A stretch of DNA of 64,000 bases from a virus (IMGVR_UViG_3300033146_001382:1-64000), one strand, 5' to 3'. Counted from the first letter of the stretch, positions 21,676 through 29,722 are shown. Notes: a model not told the origin generated them from the sequence alone. Made by a program: numbers and translations.

Positions 21676-21724
21676 TATAATAGTAGCCACCTTATCAGTA
21701 TATATTTGAGTGGCTATTATTATA
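21676..21724 (+). terminator. 15-bp hairpin terminator
   Basis: TATAATAGTAGCCAC and GTGGCTATTATTATA pair along 15 bp with one G-T pair and a 19-base loop, followed by TTTAATTG. Separates the PhoH cluster from the next small genes. Confidence 0.6.
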
Positions 21725-21743
21725 TTTAATTGTATCTAAGGAG

Positions 21744-21977
21744 GTGATTAAAATTAAACTAAAAAATTGGGGGTACTCAGAAAAAAAATTACTGAAAGAG
21801 AACTATGATAAACTAACCATTAAAGAGTTAGAACAGTTATTTCCAAAAAGATCTAGGGAGTCTATCAATAATAAAATAAAAAGACTTAAAAGATCAGGAG
21901 AACTAACAGAAGGAAAAGATAAAGATACCATCAAAAGATCATATGACCAACGAGGTATTGAAATAGATAAATTTTAG
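21744..21977 (+). CDS. Myb/homeodomain-like DNA-binding protein, possible AUU start
   Basis: NWGYSEKKLLKENYDKL, then LEQLFPKRSRESINNKIKRL: a SANT/Myb-like helix-turn-helix with W, Y and the P-x-R-S-x-x-x-I-x-x-K-x-x-x-L ending. A short basic tail follows. The start is odd: GTG at 21744 lies inside a perfect anti-Shine-Dalgarno match (AAGGAGGTGA), leaving no spacer. The only in-frame codon at a normal distance is ATT at 21753, five bases after the site. Either GTG works in place or this is an AUU start. Probably a small regulator. Confidence 0.7.
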   Translation: MIKIKLKNWGYSEKKLLKENYDKLTIKELEQLFPKRSRESINNKIKRLKRSGELTEGKDKDTIKRSYDQRGIEIDKF

Positions 21978-21990
21978 TAAAGGAGTTTAT

Positions 21991-22263
21991 ATGGAAAATA
22001 TTGTTAACCCTTTAGAAGCTATATATAAATCTAAATGTTTTACATGTAAGTACAGATTAAGTAGAGTAGTAGAACCAGTAACACAAGAAGATAGAGAATA
22101 TTATTTAGAATTTATGGACATAGACATAGGAGAAAATTACGATTTACATATAGAACAACATAAGTGTCTAATGACTGATGAGGATCTTGATGGTATAATA
22201 TTAAAATGTAATCAGTATAAAATGGTGCATGATTTTAAATTAATACGGGAGTATAAATTTTGA
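21991..22263 (+). CDS. Cysteine-containing hypothetical protein, 90 aa
   Basis: CFTCKYRLSRVV near the N-terminus plus later Cys residues (HKCLM, LKCNQY) could form a zinc site. Acidic middle. AAAGGAGTTTAT precedes ATG. Ends overlapping the next TTG start. Confidence 0.6.
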   Translation: MENIVNPLEAIYKSKCFTCKYRLSRVVEPVTQEDREYYLEFMDIDIGENYDLHIEQHKCLMTDEDLDGIILKCNQYKMVHDFKLIREYKF

Positions 22264-22457
22264 AGAAAAATAAAAGTAATAAAAAATTTCCTACCATGTT
22301 TCAATTTGTAGCTGAGCAGAATAGACTAGAACGTACTGGTGGTTTACCTTCAAACCATCCAAATGGAGGTATTGAGCCGTATGATGTACCTCTGACACCA
22401 AGAGAACGTGACTTCTTTAAAAGACGGCTAGAAGAAGCTTTAAAAGGACTAGAATAA
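22260..22457 (+). CDS. Hypothetical protein, 65 aa, TTG start
   Basis: Starts with TTG overlapping the previous stop, GGGAG eight bases upstream. Basic N-terminus (MKKNKSNKKFPTMFQF), then GGLPSNHPNGGIEPYDVPLTP and a C-terminal charged helix. A short linear protein with a Pro/Gly-rich centre; function unknown. Confidence 0.6.
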   Translation: MKKNKSNKKFPTMFQFVAEQNRLERTGGLPSNHPNGGIEPYDVPLTPRERDFFKRRLEEALKGLE

Positions 22458-22473
22458 GGACTAAAAAAGAATT

Positions 22474-23040
22474 ATGGATGTAAAAAATAATAGATTTCAC
22501 ATGGATTTTGACAGACATGTCATAGATTTAACTAAAAAGAACTCAGCAGAAAGAATAGCCTCCAATAAAATTTATAATTGTAGTGCTTATAACTTATTTA
22601 GAACACTAATAGTTAATGTAGTAAGAGGGGGATGGCAAGATCATAACGGTTACCCATTAAAAAGTAAATTCTTTGAAAAAGGTAAATTAGCTTGTAGTAT
22701 ATCTACAAGAAAATTAGCTAGAATGGTAGGCCAGAGCGACCAACTGATTCAAAAAAATATAAAACTACTTAAACAAGTGAAATGGTTGGAAACTTCTAAT
22801 CAGTATATGGCAAAAAAGCAAACTACTTTTGTACTAGGATATTGGATAGAGTATTCGGACACAAAAGGAAAAATTAAGTACAAAGAAACTTGGTATAAAG
22901 ACGAAGTTCTAGATAATGTACGGCTCCTTAATTATAGTAAAATTGAAAAATCAATAGAAGAAGAAGTAGCTATTTTTGAAGAAGAAACATTAGATTTTGA
23001 CGATATTTACTTTAATAATTGCTCAAATTATTTTAAATAG
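22474..23040 (+). CDS. Helix-turn-helix DNA-binding protein
   Basis: 188 residues. SISTRKLARMVGQSDQLIQK and the following I-K-L-L-K-Q-V-K-W-L-E-T look like a helix-turn-helix with wing, as in replication initiators or plasmid-type regulators. The region before it (VVRGGWQDHNGYPLKSKFF) is unusual and the C-terminus is acidic. Two identical 17-bp palindromes lie directly after the stop, just upstream of a TATAAT. This makes an operator/autoregulation or origin-binding role attractive but unproven. Confidence 0.6.
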   Translation: MDVKNNRFHMDFDRHVIDLTKKNSAERIASNKIYNCSAYNLFRTLIVNVVRGGWQDHNGYPLKSKFFEKGKLACSISTRKLARMVGQSDQLIQKNIKLLKQVKWLETSNQYMAKKQTTFVLGYWIEYSDTKGKIKYKETWYKDEVLDNVRLLNYSKIEKSIEEEVAIFEEETLDFDDIYFNNCSNYFK

Positions 23041-23084
23041 ACCGTAGTGAAATTCACTACAGTACCGTAGTGAAATTCACTACA
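23041..23084. promoter_or_regulatory. Tandem palindromic operators GTAGTGAAATTCACTAC
   Basis: The 17-bp palindrome occurs at 23044-23060 and 23067-23083, each within an identical 21-bp repeat, centres 23 bp apart (about two helical turns). A TATAAT follows at 23085-23090 without a recognisable -35, so the repeats occupy the -35 region. Typical of a regulator-controlled promoter. The remaining stretch to 23224 is A/T-rich with no gene. Confidence 0.75.
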
Positions 23085-23224
23085 TATAATATATAAGAAT
23101 AAAATACTAGATTAATTATTACTACTAGTGTTAATTAAATAAGTATTAATAATTTTTTTTAAAAAATTATATTTAAAATAAAACTTACGCAAAAAACTAA
23201 AACATAACTAGAAAAAGAAATACT

Positions 23225-23440
23225 ATGGAAACTTTAACGATACACACTGCTAAAAAAACTATGCACTTAAAAGATTCAAATGCTTGCGTCAGTTTTGTAA
23301 GTACAATTTGGAGAGATAAGCCAGTTTTAATTATGTTTAATAACCTAACTAATAAAATTATTGAAATATATTTTAATCCAGTATGTCAGGACGGTGATGA
23401 AGAGCTGCTAGAATCTTTAGTAATCTCATTTTTAATGTAA
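23225..23440 (+). CDS. Hypothetical protein, 71 aa
   Basis: METLTIHTAKKTMHLKDSNA then VSTIWRDKPVLIMFNN, IIEIYFNPVC and an acidic C-terminus: probably a small beta domain. Only a weak purine-rich site precedes the ATG. It may be expressed from the TATAAT at 23085. No family recognised. Confidence 0.55.
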   Translation: METLTIHTAKKTMHLKDSNACVSFVSTIWRDKPVLIMFNNLTNKIIEIYFNPVCQDGDEELLESLVISFLM

Positions 23441-23447
23441 TATTGCA

Positions 23448-23475
23448 TTGACAACTGAACTTTGATGCATATATT
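23448..23475 (+). promoter_or_regulatory. Promoter TTGACA-16-TATATT
   Basis: TTGACA 23448-23453 and TATATT 23470-23475, 16-bp spacer. Lies after the 71-aa gene and upstream of clpP, so it probably drives the ClpP/actin-like cluster. Confidence 0.75.
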
Positions 23476-23523
23476 ATATATAACGGACGAAGAAATATTT
23501 AATTAAAAAAAAAGGAATTACAC

Positions 23524-24105
23524 ATGGTACCATACGTTATTGAAACAGGCAAGAATGACCAAGAAAAAGTATATGATATTTATTCAAGACTTCTTAAAGA
23601 CAGAATTATATTTATTAGAGGGGAATTTAACCCAGAATTAGCAGATGCTGTAACTGCACAATTACTGTTTCTAGAATCAGCTGACCCTGAGAAAGATATT
23701 TTTATGTATATAAACAGTCCTGGTGGCCATATAGACGCTATGTATAGTATTTATGATACTATGAACTACATAAAACCAGATATATGCACACTAGCCTATG
23801 GACAGGCTTGTTCTGCAGGTTCTTTTATTTTAGCTGCTGGTACTAAAGGAAAAAGATTTGCTTTACCTAATTGTGATATTATGATTCATGAGTTATCAGG
23901 CGGAAGCCAGGGTAAGTTTCATGATATGGAGATAAGTTTTAATAGAAGTAAATCTCTGTATGAGAAAATGGCTAAGCATTATGTAGATTTTACAGGACAG
24001 AAATTAGTTAAAATAAAAAAAGATATGAAAAGAGATCACTATATTAGTTCAGAAGATGCAGTAAAATACGGACTTATAGATAAAGTCCAAACTACAAGAG
24101 GCTAG
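23524..24105 (+). CDS. clpP: ClpP-like serine protease
   Basis: 193 residues covering the whole ClpP core. Catalytic triad in place: S97 in GQACSAGSF, H122 in IMIHELSGG, D171 in MKRDHYIS, with the MYINSPGGHIDAMYSIYD strand and the YGLID ending. The N-terminal loop for Clp ATPase docking is short. Phage ClpP proteins may process head proteins or use host ClpX/ClpA; here it lies far from the prohead protease, beside a coiled-coil and an actin-like gene. AAAGGAATTACAC precedes ATG. Confidence 0.93.
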   Translation: MVPYVIETGKNDQEKVYDIYSRLLKDRIIFIRGEFNPELADAVTAQLLFLESADPEKDIFMYINSPGGHIDAMYSIYDTMNYIKPDICTLAYGQACSAGSFILAAGTKGKRFALPNCDIMIHELSGGSQGKFHDMEISFNRSKSLYEKMAKHYVDFTGQKLVKIKKDMKRDHYISSEDAVKYGLIDKVQTTRG

Positions 24106-24106
24106 T

Positions 24107-24712
24107 ATGATTACGTATAATAAAATATATGAAAAAAAAGATGGCAGGAAATTAGTTGCTACAGGTCCTAGGAATTTACAGAATAGACAGCAGTTACAGA
24201 GTACTGAAGTAGTTAGTACTAACTCTGGTATTGTAGAAGGATTAAAAGATGAGTTAAAACATATAGCTTCTACAATTGGTTATACTAAAGATCAGGCTAC
24301 AGAAATGCTTAACACTGCTATTGAAGAAGTATCAATAGACCTTGAAAAAAAATATATTTTTGAAATTGACACTTTGAAAAAATCAGTGTCAGATAGTATT
24401 AATACTATTAATGAGCTTAAAGCTATTAATTCAGCTTTGCAAGTTAGAATTGATAAAAAAGATGACGTAATACTAGAATTAACTTCTAAATTAAGTTCAC
24501 CTACTAGGGAAGTTGTCTATGAGAGCGATTCAAGTAGTACTAGTGATAGACCGTCTATTGATAATATAATAATAGACCCTACAGAAAGAGGTGCAGGTGC
24601 AAAAATGGAATCACACCTTACAGTTAAAGAAGTCAAGTCTATGAAGCCAAAACTTGCTTCAAATATAAATAAATTAAAAGAATTAATGGGTGGATTACCG
24701 AAAATAAAATAG
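24107..24712 (+). CDS. Coiled-coil protein, 201 aa
   Basis: Starts one base after clpP ends. Residues 45-125 contain long helices with heptad character (VSIDLEKKYIFEIDTLKK, TINELKAINSALQVRIDKK), followed by a Ser/Asp-rich linker and a basic end (LKELMGGLPKIK). No enzymatic motif. Position between ClpP and the actin-like protein suggests an adaptor or filament partner; that is inference. Confidence 0.65.
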   Translation: MITYNKIYEKKDGRKLVATGPRNLQNRQQLQSTEVVSTNSGIVEGLKDELKHIASTIGYTKDQATEMLNTAIEEVSIDLEKKYIFEIDTLKKSVSDSINTINELKAINSALQVRIDKKDDVILELTSKLSSPTREVVYESDSSSTSDRPSIDNIIIDPTERGAGAKMESHLTVKEVKSMKPKLASNINKLKELMGGLPKIK

Positions 24713-24721
24713 GAGCAAATT

Positions 24722-25888
24722 ATGACTGATAAAAATTTTAATAAAACTAGTGGGCCACAAGATAGAGTACCTAAGGTTAAGAATAAACATGAAAGTATGG
24801 ATGAATCTACAATTGAGAAGGAAAGACCAAAAATTGAAGACCCCATGCCTATTAAAGAAACTGTTGTAGAGTCAGAGCCTACAGTGGTAACACCAATACA
24901 TAAAGGGCTAGATATAGGAACTAATATGTTAGTAGCTAGCAGTATGGATGCTGATGGAGATACTTCATTTAAAATGCAACGTGATGCATTTTATAGGATA
25001 GAACCAAAGTCGGAAGTAAATAAAAATAGCATTAGAATGTCTCTAGATAAGCGACAAGCTAGTTACATTATTGATAATGATGAGTCATTCATAGTAGTAG
25101 GTGAAGATGCCCTAGAAATAGCCATAGAGAGGCATGATAAGGCGGAAAGACCTCTTCAGCGAGGAGTCATTTCCCCCCAAAATAAAAAATCACTTCCTAT
25201 ATTAAAACATATTGTTAAAGACTTGCTAGGTGAAGCAATTCCAGGCTCAAAGGTGGTATATTCTGTACCTGCTGCCCCAACCGATACTGATTTCGATATT
25301 GTATATCATACTGAAATAATGGGTATGTATTTAAAAGAGTTAGGTTACACATCTGCTCCTATAAATGAAGCCTTTGCTATTGCACTATCTGAATTGTTAG
25401 ATGAGGGGTTGACAGGTGTATGTTTATCTTATGGAGCTGGTATGACTAATGTAGCTGTAATTCATCAGGGTGACCCTTTAGTTGAGTTTAGTTTAACAAG
25501 GTCAGGAGATTACATAGATCAATCAGTAGGTAGAGCTTTAGATATATCACCGAGCCTGGTTCAGCAAGAGAAAGAAGCCGGTATAGATTTAAATTCACCT
25601 AATGGTGAGATAGTAGAGGCTATATCTGTATATTATAGTGCAGTAATTAAGTACACTCTAGAGAACATAGCATATGAATTGAGTAAGCGTAAAAAAGATC
25701 TACCTATTTTTAGAGAAGAAGTACCTTTAATAGTATCTGGTGGATTAACACTAGCTAATGGTTTTGTACCAAAGGTTCAGGATACTATAGTTAATTTAGA
25801 CTTCCCTTTAAAAATTGGTACAGTACGTAGAGCTGCAGAGCCTATGACTACAGTAGCACATGGTTGTCTTTTAGCAGCCCATCTTTAA
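24722..25888 (+). CDS. Actin/Hsp70-fold ATPase (ParM/MreB-like)
   Basis: 388 residues: a disordered, charged N-terminus (1-58) then an actin-fold ATPase with phosphate-1 loop KGLDIGTNML (61-70), phosphate-2 VCLSYGAGMTNVAV (233-246) and adenosine motif PLIVSGGLTLANG (335-347). Filament-forming members in plasmids and phages move or position DNA; others act as Hsp70-type chaperones. Sequence alone does not choose between these. GGAGCAAATT precedes ATG. Confidence 0.82.
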   Translation: MTDKNFNKTSGPQDRVPKVKNKHESMDESTIEKERPKIEDPMPIKETVVESEPTVVTPIHKGLDIGTNMLVASSMDADGDTSFKMQRDAFYRIEPKSEVNKNSIRMSLDKRQASYIIDNDESFIVVGEDALEIAIERHDKAERPLQRGVISPQNKKSLPILKHIVKDLLGEAIPGSKVVYSVPAAPTDTDFDIVYHTEIMGMYLKELGYTSAPINEAFAIALSELLDEGLTGVCLSYGAGMTNVAVIHQGDPLVEFSLTRSGDYIDQSVGRALDISPSLVQQEKEAGIDLNSPNGEIVEAISVYYSAVIKYTLENIAYELSKRKKDLPIFREEVPLIVSGGLTLANGFVPKVQDTIVNLDFPLKIGTVRRAAEPMTTVAHGCLLAAHL

Positions 25889-25949
25889 TTTCATTACTAT
25901 GTATATTTATTAATGTAACCTATTTACCTATAAGAGGGAAATTAAAAAA

Positions 25950-26354
25950 ATGCCATCATTTGGACGTAGATCTAAGAAAAACTTAAGTACAGCACATTTT
26001 GATTTACAATTACTATTTACTAGAGTTGTAAAATATTTTGATTGTAGTGTACTTTGTGGATTTAGGGATAAAGAATCCCAGAATGAAGCTTTTCATTCTG
26101 GACGATCTAAAGTATTATGGCCAAATAGTAAACATAATAGTAAACCTTCCTACGCTATAGATGTAGCCCCTTATTACACTGGGGAAGGGGTCCCATGGGA
26201 TAATAGAGAACGTTTTATTATTTTTGCTGGCTTTGTATTAGGGCTGGCAGCTAGTATGGATATAGAACTTAGATGGGGCGGAGATTGGGATTCGGATAGA
26301 AAGTTAAATGACCAAAGTTTTTTTGATGGTGTACATTTTGAACTTGTGCACTAG
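25950..26354 (+). CDS. M15-type peptidase, probable endolysin
   Basis: 134 residues. LCGFRDKESQNEAF, then SKHNSKPSYAIDVAPY with zinc ligands H62 and D71, RWGGDW, and FFDGVHFEL with H129. This is the L-alanyl-D-glutamate/D-Ala-D-Ala peptidase family used by T5 and many phages to cut peptidoglycan cross-links. No signal peptide or wall-binding domain, as is usual for Gram-negative hosts; no holin could be assigned nearby. GAGGGAAATTAAAAA precedes ATG. Confidence 0.9.
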   Translation: MPSFGRRSKKNLSTAHFDLQLLFTRVVKYFDCSVLCGFRDKESQNEAFHSGRSKVLWPNSKHNSKPSYAIDVAPYYTGEGVPWDNRERFIIFAGFVLGLAASMDIELRWGGDWDSDRKLNDQSFFDGVHFELVH

Positions 26355-26564
26355 ATTTTTTTGGTAATTTATATTATAAATTAATTTTACTTTTAAAGTT
26401 GAAACTTAAAAAGTAATAGTTGAGATCACACAGATTTGTACTTAGAGATAATTTATGCGGCCCTAAGTACTTTACTGAGTGTTGTAAGAAGTGATTCTAG
26501 AGCTTATTCTAGAATTACAGAATTATAGAAATTTATTTTAAAAGATTAGGAGGAAGTAAAGTCA
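26355..26564 (+). promoter_or_regulatory. Structured 5' leader of cold-shock gene
   Basis: 210 bases without ORF. Two clear stems: GTACTTAG/CTAAGTAC (26438-26445 and 26463-26470) and ATTCTAGA/TCTAGAAT (26494-26501 and 26508-26515), then AGGAGGAAG before the ATG at 26565. Long structured leaders are known for bacterial cspA genes, where they respond to temperature; a similar role here is inference. Confidence 0.55.
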
Positions 26565-26780
26565 ATGAGTCACAGAGTTGAAGGTATTGTAAAATGGTTT
26601 AATGATTCAAGAGGTTATGGGTTTGTGTATGAAAGTGAAGATTTACCTGAAGAATTTTTTGTACACTTTAGTGCTATCGAGATGGATGGTTTTAAGACCC
26701 TTACAGAAGGTCAAAAAGTATCATTTACTTTAGTACAGACAGATAAAGGTGTTCAAGCATCTTCTGTCCAATTACTTTAG
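26565..26780 (+). CDS. Cold-shock (CspA-type) nucleic-acid-binding protein
   Basis: 71 residues, full cold-shock domain: GIVKWFNDSRGYGFVY (RNP1 is the K-G-F/Y-G-F region) and FFVHFSAIEMDGFKTL (RNP2 is the V-F-V-H region), ending KGVQASSVQLL. The RNP1 segment reads S-R-G-Y-G-F-V. Binds single-stranded RNA/DNA as a chaperone or antiterminator. AGGAGGAAGTAAAGTCA before ATG. Preceded by a long structured leader. Confidence 0.93.
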   Translation: MSHRVEGIVKWFNDSRGYGFVYESEDLPEEFFVHFSAIEMDGFKTLTEGQKVSFTLVQTDKGVQASSVQLL

Positions 26781-26803
26781 TATAATAACTAGATAATAAT
26801 CAT

Positions 26804-26859
26804 CTACCTTAATAAAAAAATAACTTATTTATTTAATTATACATACATATTAAAGGTAG
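26804..26859 (+). terminator. Imperfect hairpin after cold-shock gene
   Basis: CTACCTT/AAGGTAG plus an inner AATA/TATT pair across a one-base bulge. Likely ends the cold-shock transcript, although no U run follows. The rest of the gene-free stretch 26781-27036 is A/T-rich; a 21-codon ORF at about 26958 encodes a hydrophobic peptide but lacks a ribosome binding site. Confidence 0.45.
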
Positions 26860-27036
26860 TATAGTTAGTGGTTATGGTAGTTTATAAGAAATTTTAAACG
26901 GTAAAAGAAAGATATTAGTATACTTATTATTATAAAAACTAAAATATGTTGTTCTAAGTATGGGCGCAAATAGAATAGTAGTATTAAACGTTATGGTAAT
27001 TGTACTTTTTATTTTCATTAATTAATATTTTGGTAG

Positions 27037-27432
27037 ATGATTATGTTTTTAAGACAACAACTAGATAAAAGAAACAATATAAAAAATAAAATAAATGAGT
27101 TGAGTGCGTGGGTACTTAAAGTGGTACCTTCAGACAAACTAGTATCATTACTATTAGTACAGTTTGATGAGTTACAGAATATAAATTTATTAATTAGTAA
27201 AGTAAACAATCAAACTGAAGTAAATATAGGTGGTACTACTATTAGTTTAGCTACTGCTATAGAAATACGTAGTACTATTAAATTGAAAATAGATTTAATA
27301 ACTAGTTTAATAACTACTAACACTAATTTAGATATAACTAGTTTATTGGATCAGCGAGATAACTTTCTAGCTGAATACAATAGTATAGATGGAGTAATTA
27401 GAGTCACAGATTGGAATATTAAATTAGATTAA
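27037..27432 (+). CDS. DIP1984-like helical protein
   Basis: 131 residues: MFLRQQLDKRNNIKNKINEL, then VQFDELQNINLLISKVNNQT and SLLDQRDNFLAEYNSI. The helical layout with a central E-L-Q-x-L-I-x-x-I-N-x-x-N resembles the DIP1984/septicolysin-like family of unknown function. Ribosome binding site is weak (TTTTGGTAG). Confidence 0.55.
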   Translation: MIMFLRQQLDKRNNIKNKINELSAWVLKVVPSDKLVSLLLVQFDELQNINLLISKVNNQTEVNIGGTTISLATAIEIRSTIKLKIDLITSLITTNTNLDITSLLDQRDNFLAEYNSIDGVIRVTDWNIKLD

Positions 27433-27443
27433 AGGGGATATTT

Positions 27444-27533
27444 ATGGATAAGGCTTATGATAAACAAGCACTACTAGGTTTGACAGATTGGGATATGTAT
27501 TGGACTGTAATTAGAATTCTAAAGAATAAATAA
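27444..27533 (+). CDS. Mini-ORF, 29 aa
   Basis: AAAGGGGATATTT precedes ATG. Sequence MDKAYDKQALLGLTDWDMYW then TVIRILKNK. Short but with a good site and tight spacing to the dNMP kinase gene; probably translated. Confidence 0.5.
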   Translation: MDKAYDKQALLGLTDWDMYWTVIRILKNK

Positions 27534-27545
27534 GGAATTAATACT

Positions 27546-28124
27546 ATGGCATTAATAGTAATTAGTGGTAAAGCAAGAGCTGGTAAAGACACATTTGGTA
27601 AGATTTTACAAGCTAAATTAAAAGATAATTATTTTATAATGGCGTTTGCTAATGAGTTAAAACGCAGACTTAAGAAGGATTTTGATTTATCTAATAGTCA
27701 GCTATATGGTGACTTAAAGGAAGTACCAGATAAAAGATATAGAAAACCTACAGATGAGGATAAGGTGATTTATTGGACACCAAGAGAAATAATGCAGTTT
27801 ATAGGTACTGATACTTTTAGGGCTATAGATGATAATTTTTGGGTTAATCAGTTATTTAAGTATGTTACTAGAAATAACTTAAAAAATGTAATTATAACTG
27901 ATGGTAGATTTCCTACTGAAATTGAGGCAGTTAAATCCAGGGGAGGAATTCATATCAGGGTAGATAGACCTGATGCACAAGAAATATGTGGCAGCTTACA
28001 TTCTTCTGAAACCTCATTAGATACGTATGATGATATAGATTTCATTGTGAATAATAATAGTACTATTACAGCTTTAGAGGTGATAGCTGAAGAAATTATA
28101 AAGGAGATAGAAAATGGAAAATAA
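27546..28124 (+). CDS. Deoxynucleoside monophosphate kinase-like protein
   Basis: 192 residues. P-loop GKARAGKDTF (about 8-17), a lid-like YWTPREIMQFIGTDTFR segment, and VIITDGRFPTEIEAVKSRGG leading to a final VDRP. This is the order in T4 gp1-type dNMP kinases, which raise dNMPs to dNDPs for phage DNA synthesis. TAAGGAATTAATACT precedes ATG. Overlaps the next gene by 11 bases. Confidence 0.85.
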   Translation: MALIVISGKARAGKDTFGKILQAKLKDNYFIMAFANELKRRLKKDFDLSNSQLYGDLKEVPDKRYRKPTDEDKVIYWTPREIMQFIGTDTFRAIDDNFWVNQLFKYVTRNNLKNVIITDGRFPTEIEAVKSRGGIHIRVDRPDAQEICGSLHSSETSLDTYDDIDFIVNNNSTITALEVIAEEIIKEIENGK

Positions 28125-28470
28125 TGAATTTAACGTAGGTATTGAAATTAAAACAATTAAGAACGCTAGTATTAGTAGGTATAGTGATGGGTATAATTAT
28201 GCTAGTATATCATCTAAAGTGGCTGATAATGAGTATATGAGTGTTCATTATGAATGGAAAGGTAATCAGATTCCTGAGTTTGCTCTAAATGTTATGGAGG
28301 TAATGAAATCTTTAGGTAAGGAAGAAGCATCAAAAAATAATGAGTATGCTGCTTCTTTGGAGAGAGCCGGTAATTTTTTTATTGCTCAGGCAGCAAAAAT
28401 GAAAGATGAGGAAGATCCTAAGAATAAAAAGAAGGATACTAAAAAAGATACTAAAAAAGAAAAATGCTAA
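28114..28470 (+). CDS. Hypothetical protein, 118 aa, Lys-rich tail
   Basis: Overlaps the kinase gene; AAGGAGATAGAA before ATG. An N-terminal beta part (FNVGIEIKTIKNASISRYSD) precedes an amphipathic helix and a strongly charged end (KNKKKDTKKDTKK) that could bind nucleic acid. No family recognised. Confidence 0.65.
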   Translation: MENNEFNVGIEIKTIKNASISRYSDGYNYASISSKVADNEYMSVHYEWKGNQIPEFALNVMEVMKSLGKEEASKNNEYAASLERAGNFFIAQAAKMKDEEDPKNKKKDTKKDTKKEKC

Positions 28471-28485
28471 TATAAGGGAGGTAAT

Positions 28486-28731
28486 ATGCCTATTAGTGAA
28501 AGTGAGTTTAGGGAGCCAAAATTTACTAGATACCAAGAGAGGTATCCTATGACTTACAATAAAAATGAGAGGTACACTGCTACTGTAGTTAATCCTAAAA
28601 TTTTACAAGCGAGAGTAAATAGTATTGATGGTAGTGGTTGGAAATTACCAGGGTACAATCCAAATCATAACTCAATATCAGTAGAGCGTGTGAATTTAAC
28701 TACAGAGTCACCTACATTCAGACCCTATTAG
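28486..28731 (+). CDS. Hypothetical protein, 81 aa
   Basis: GGGAGGTAAT precedes ATG. Polar with several Pro/Tyr/Arg (FTRYQERYPMTYNKNERY) and no clear domain. Could be a small structural or unfolded protein. Confidence 0.55.
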   Translation: MPISESEFREPKFTRYQERYPMTYNKNERYTATVVNPKILQARVNSIDGSGWKLPGYNPNHNSISVERVNLTTESPTFRPY

Positions 28732-28751
28732 AATTAAAGGAATTACGAATT

Positions 28752-29321
28752 ATGGATATAGAACAAAGATTAGATGTTTTTAAAGATGAATTATCCGCTA
28801 TCTCTGATGGTAGAATAAGGGAATTTACTAAATTGTGTTTAGCTCAAGGGCCAGATTACTTTTTTACAGATTGTCCTGCTAGTACTACTGGTAAATATCA
28901 CCCCTTAAATGAGATTAGTTGGGATGGTACTATTATACATACAAAAAAAGTTTTTAATATTGCATATACTTTAGCACGTGGATTGGGCATAGAGCACAAT
29001 AGAGACCCTATTTTATGTGCTTGTATTATACATGATTTAATAAAGAAAGGTCTAAAAGATTCACAATGGGCTCAGAAAAACCATCCTCAATTAGCTGCTA
29101 GTTTGGTAGATAGGATTCAAAAAGATACTCAATTATTAACACCAGAAGAGTTTGATATAGTTTATAATAGTATCTATTATCACTATGGTCCGTGGACTAC
29201 TAAAGCTGTAGCAAAACCTATGAATGAGTACTCATTAGAGGAATTATGTGTATATGTTAGTGACTATGTAGCGTCTAAAAGATTTGTAGAAGTGCAATAT
29301 AAGGATCTAGAACATGAGTAG
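28752..29321 (+). CDS. HD-domain phosphohydrolase
   Basis: 189 residues with metal-binding residues H63 (TIIHTKKV), H94-D95 (CIIHDLIKKG), H111 and D171 (VSDYVASK). TDCPASTTGKYHP near the N-terminus is shared by a phage subset of the family. HD enzymes hydrolyse nucleotides or phosphodiesters; dNTP pool control is a reasonable guess. Overlaps the next gene by eight bases. Confidence 0.82.
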   Translation: MDIEQRLDVFKDELSAISDGRIREFTKLCLAQGPDYFFTDCPASTTGKYHPLNEISWDGTIIHTKKVFNIAYTLARGLGIEHNRDPILCACIIHDLIKKGLKDSQWAQKNHPQLAASLVDRIQKDTQLLTPEEFDIVYNSIYYHYGPWTTKAVAKPMNEYSLEELCVYVSDYVASKRFVEVQYKDLEHE

Positions 29322-29712
29322 TACTAAATATTTAGATGAATTCTTACTAGATGACAGAGGTAAGATAACCAAAGACGTCATGGACACCATTAAAGATTAC
29401 TGCGGATTATTTGCATTTGTGATGTCTATATGTAATGATCAAATATTATCTGACCAAGCTAAAGCTGATTTGATTAGAAATATTGTAGAGTCGTCGTTAA
29501 AGTTCATGAGTAAGCGTTATCTTACTAATCTAAATTTATATAATAAACAAGTTACTGATAATTTAAAAACTGGTAAACTTTTTGAGGCTCTATCTGAAAT
29601 TCCAGCCAAAATGCAGGAAGACTATGAAATGGGTATTGAAGAAGCCCGCCATTTTATATATACTGAAGTACGAGATATTTTAAAAATTTTAAAGATTAAT
29701 TTAGAAATATAG
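29314..29712 (+). CDS. Hypothetical helical protein, 132 aa
   Basis: Coupled to the HD gene. Helical, with YCGLFAFVMSICNDQIL and repeated acidic helices; no motif. Lies just before the terminase region. Confidence 0.6.
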   Translation: MSSTKYLDEFLLDDRGKITKDVMDTIKDYCGLFAFVMSICNDQILSDQAKADLIRNIVESSLKFMSKRYLTNLNLYNKQVTDNLKTGKLFEALSEIPAKMQEDYEMGIEEARHFIYTEVRDILKILKINLEI

Positions 29713-29722
29713 GGAGGTATTT

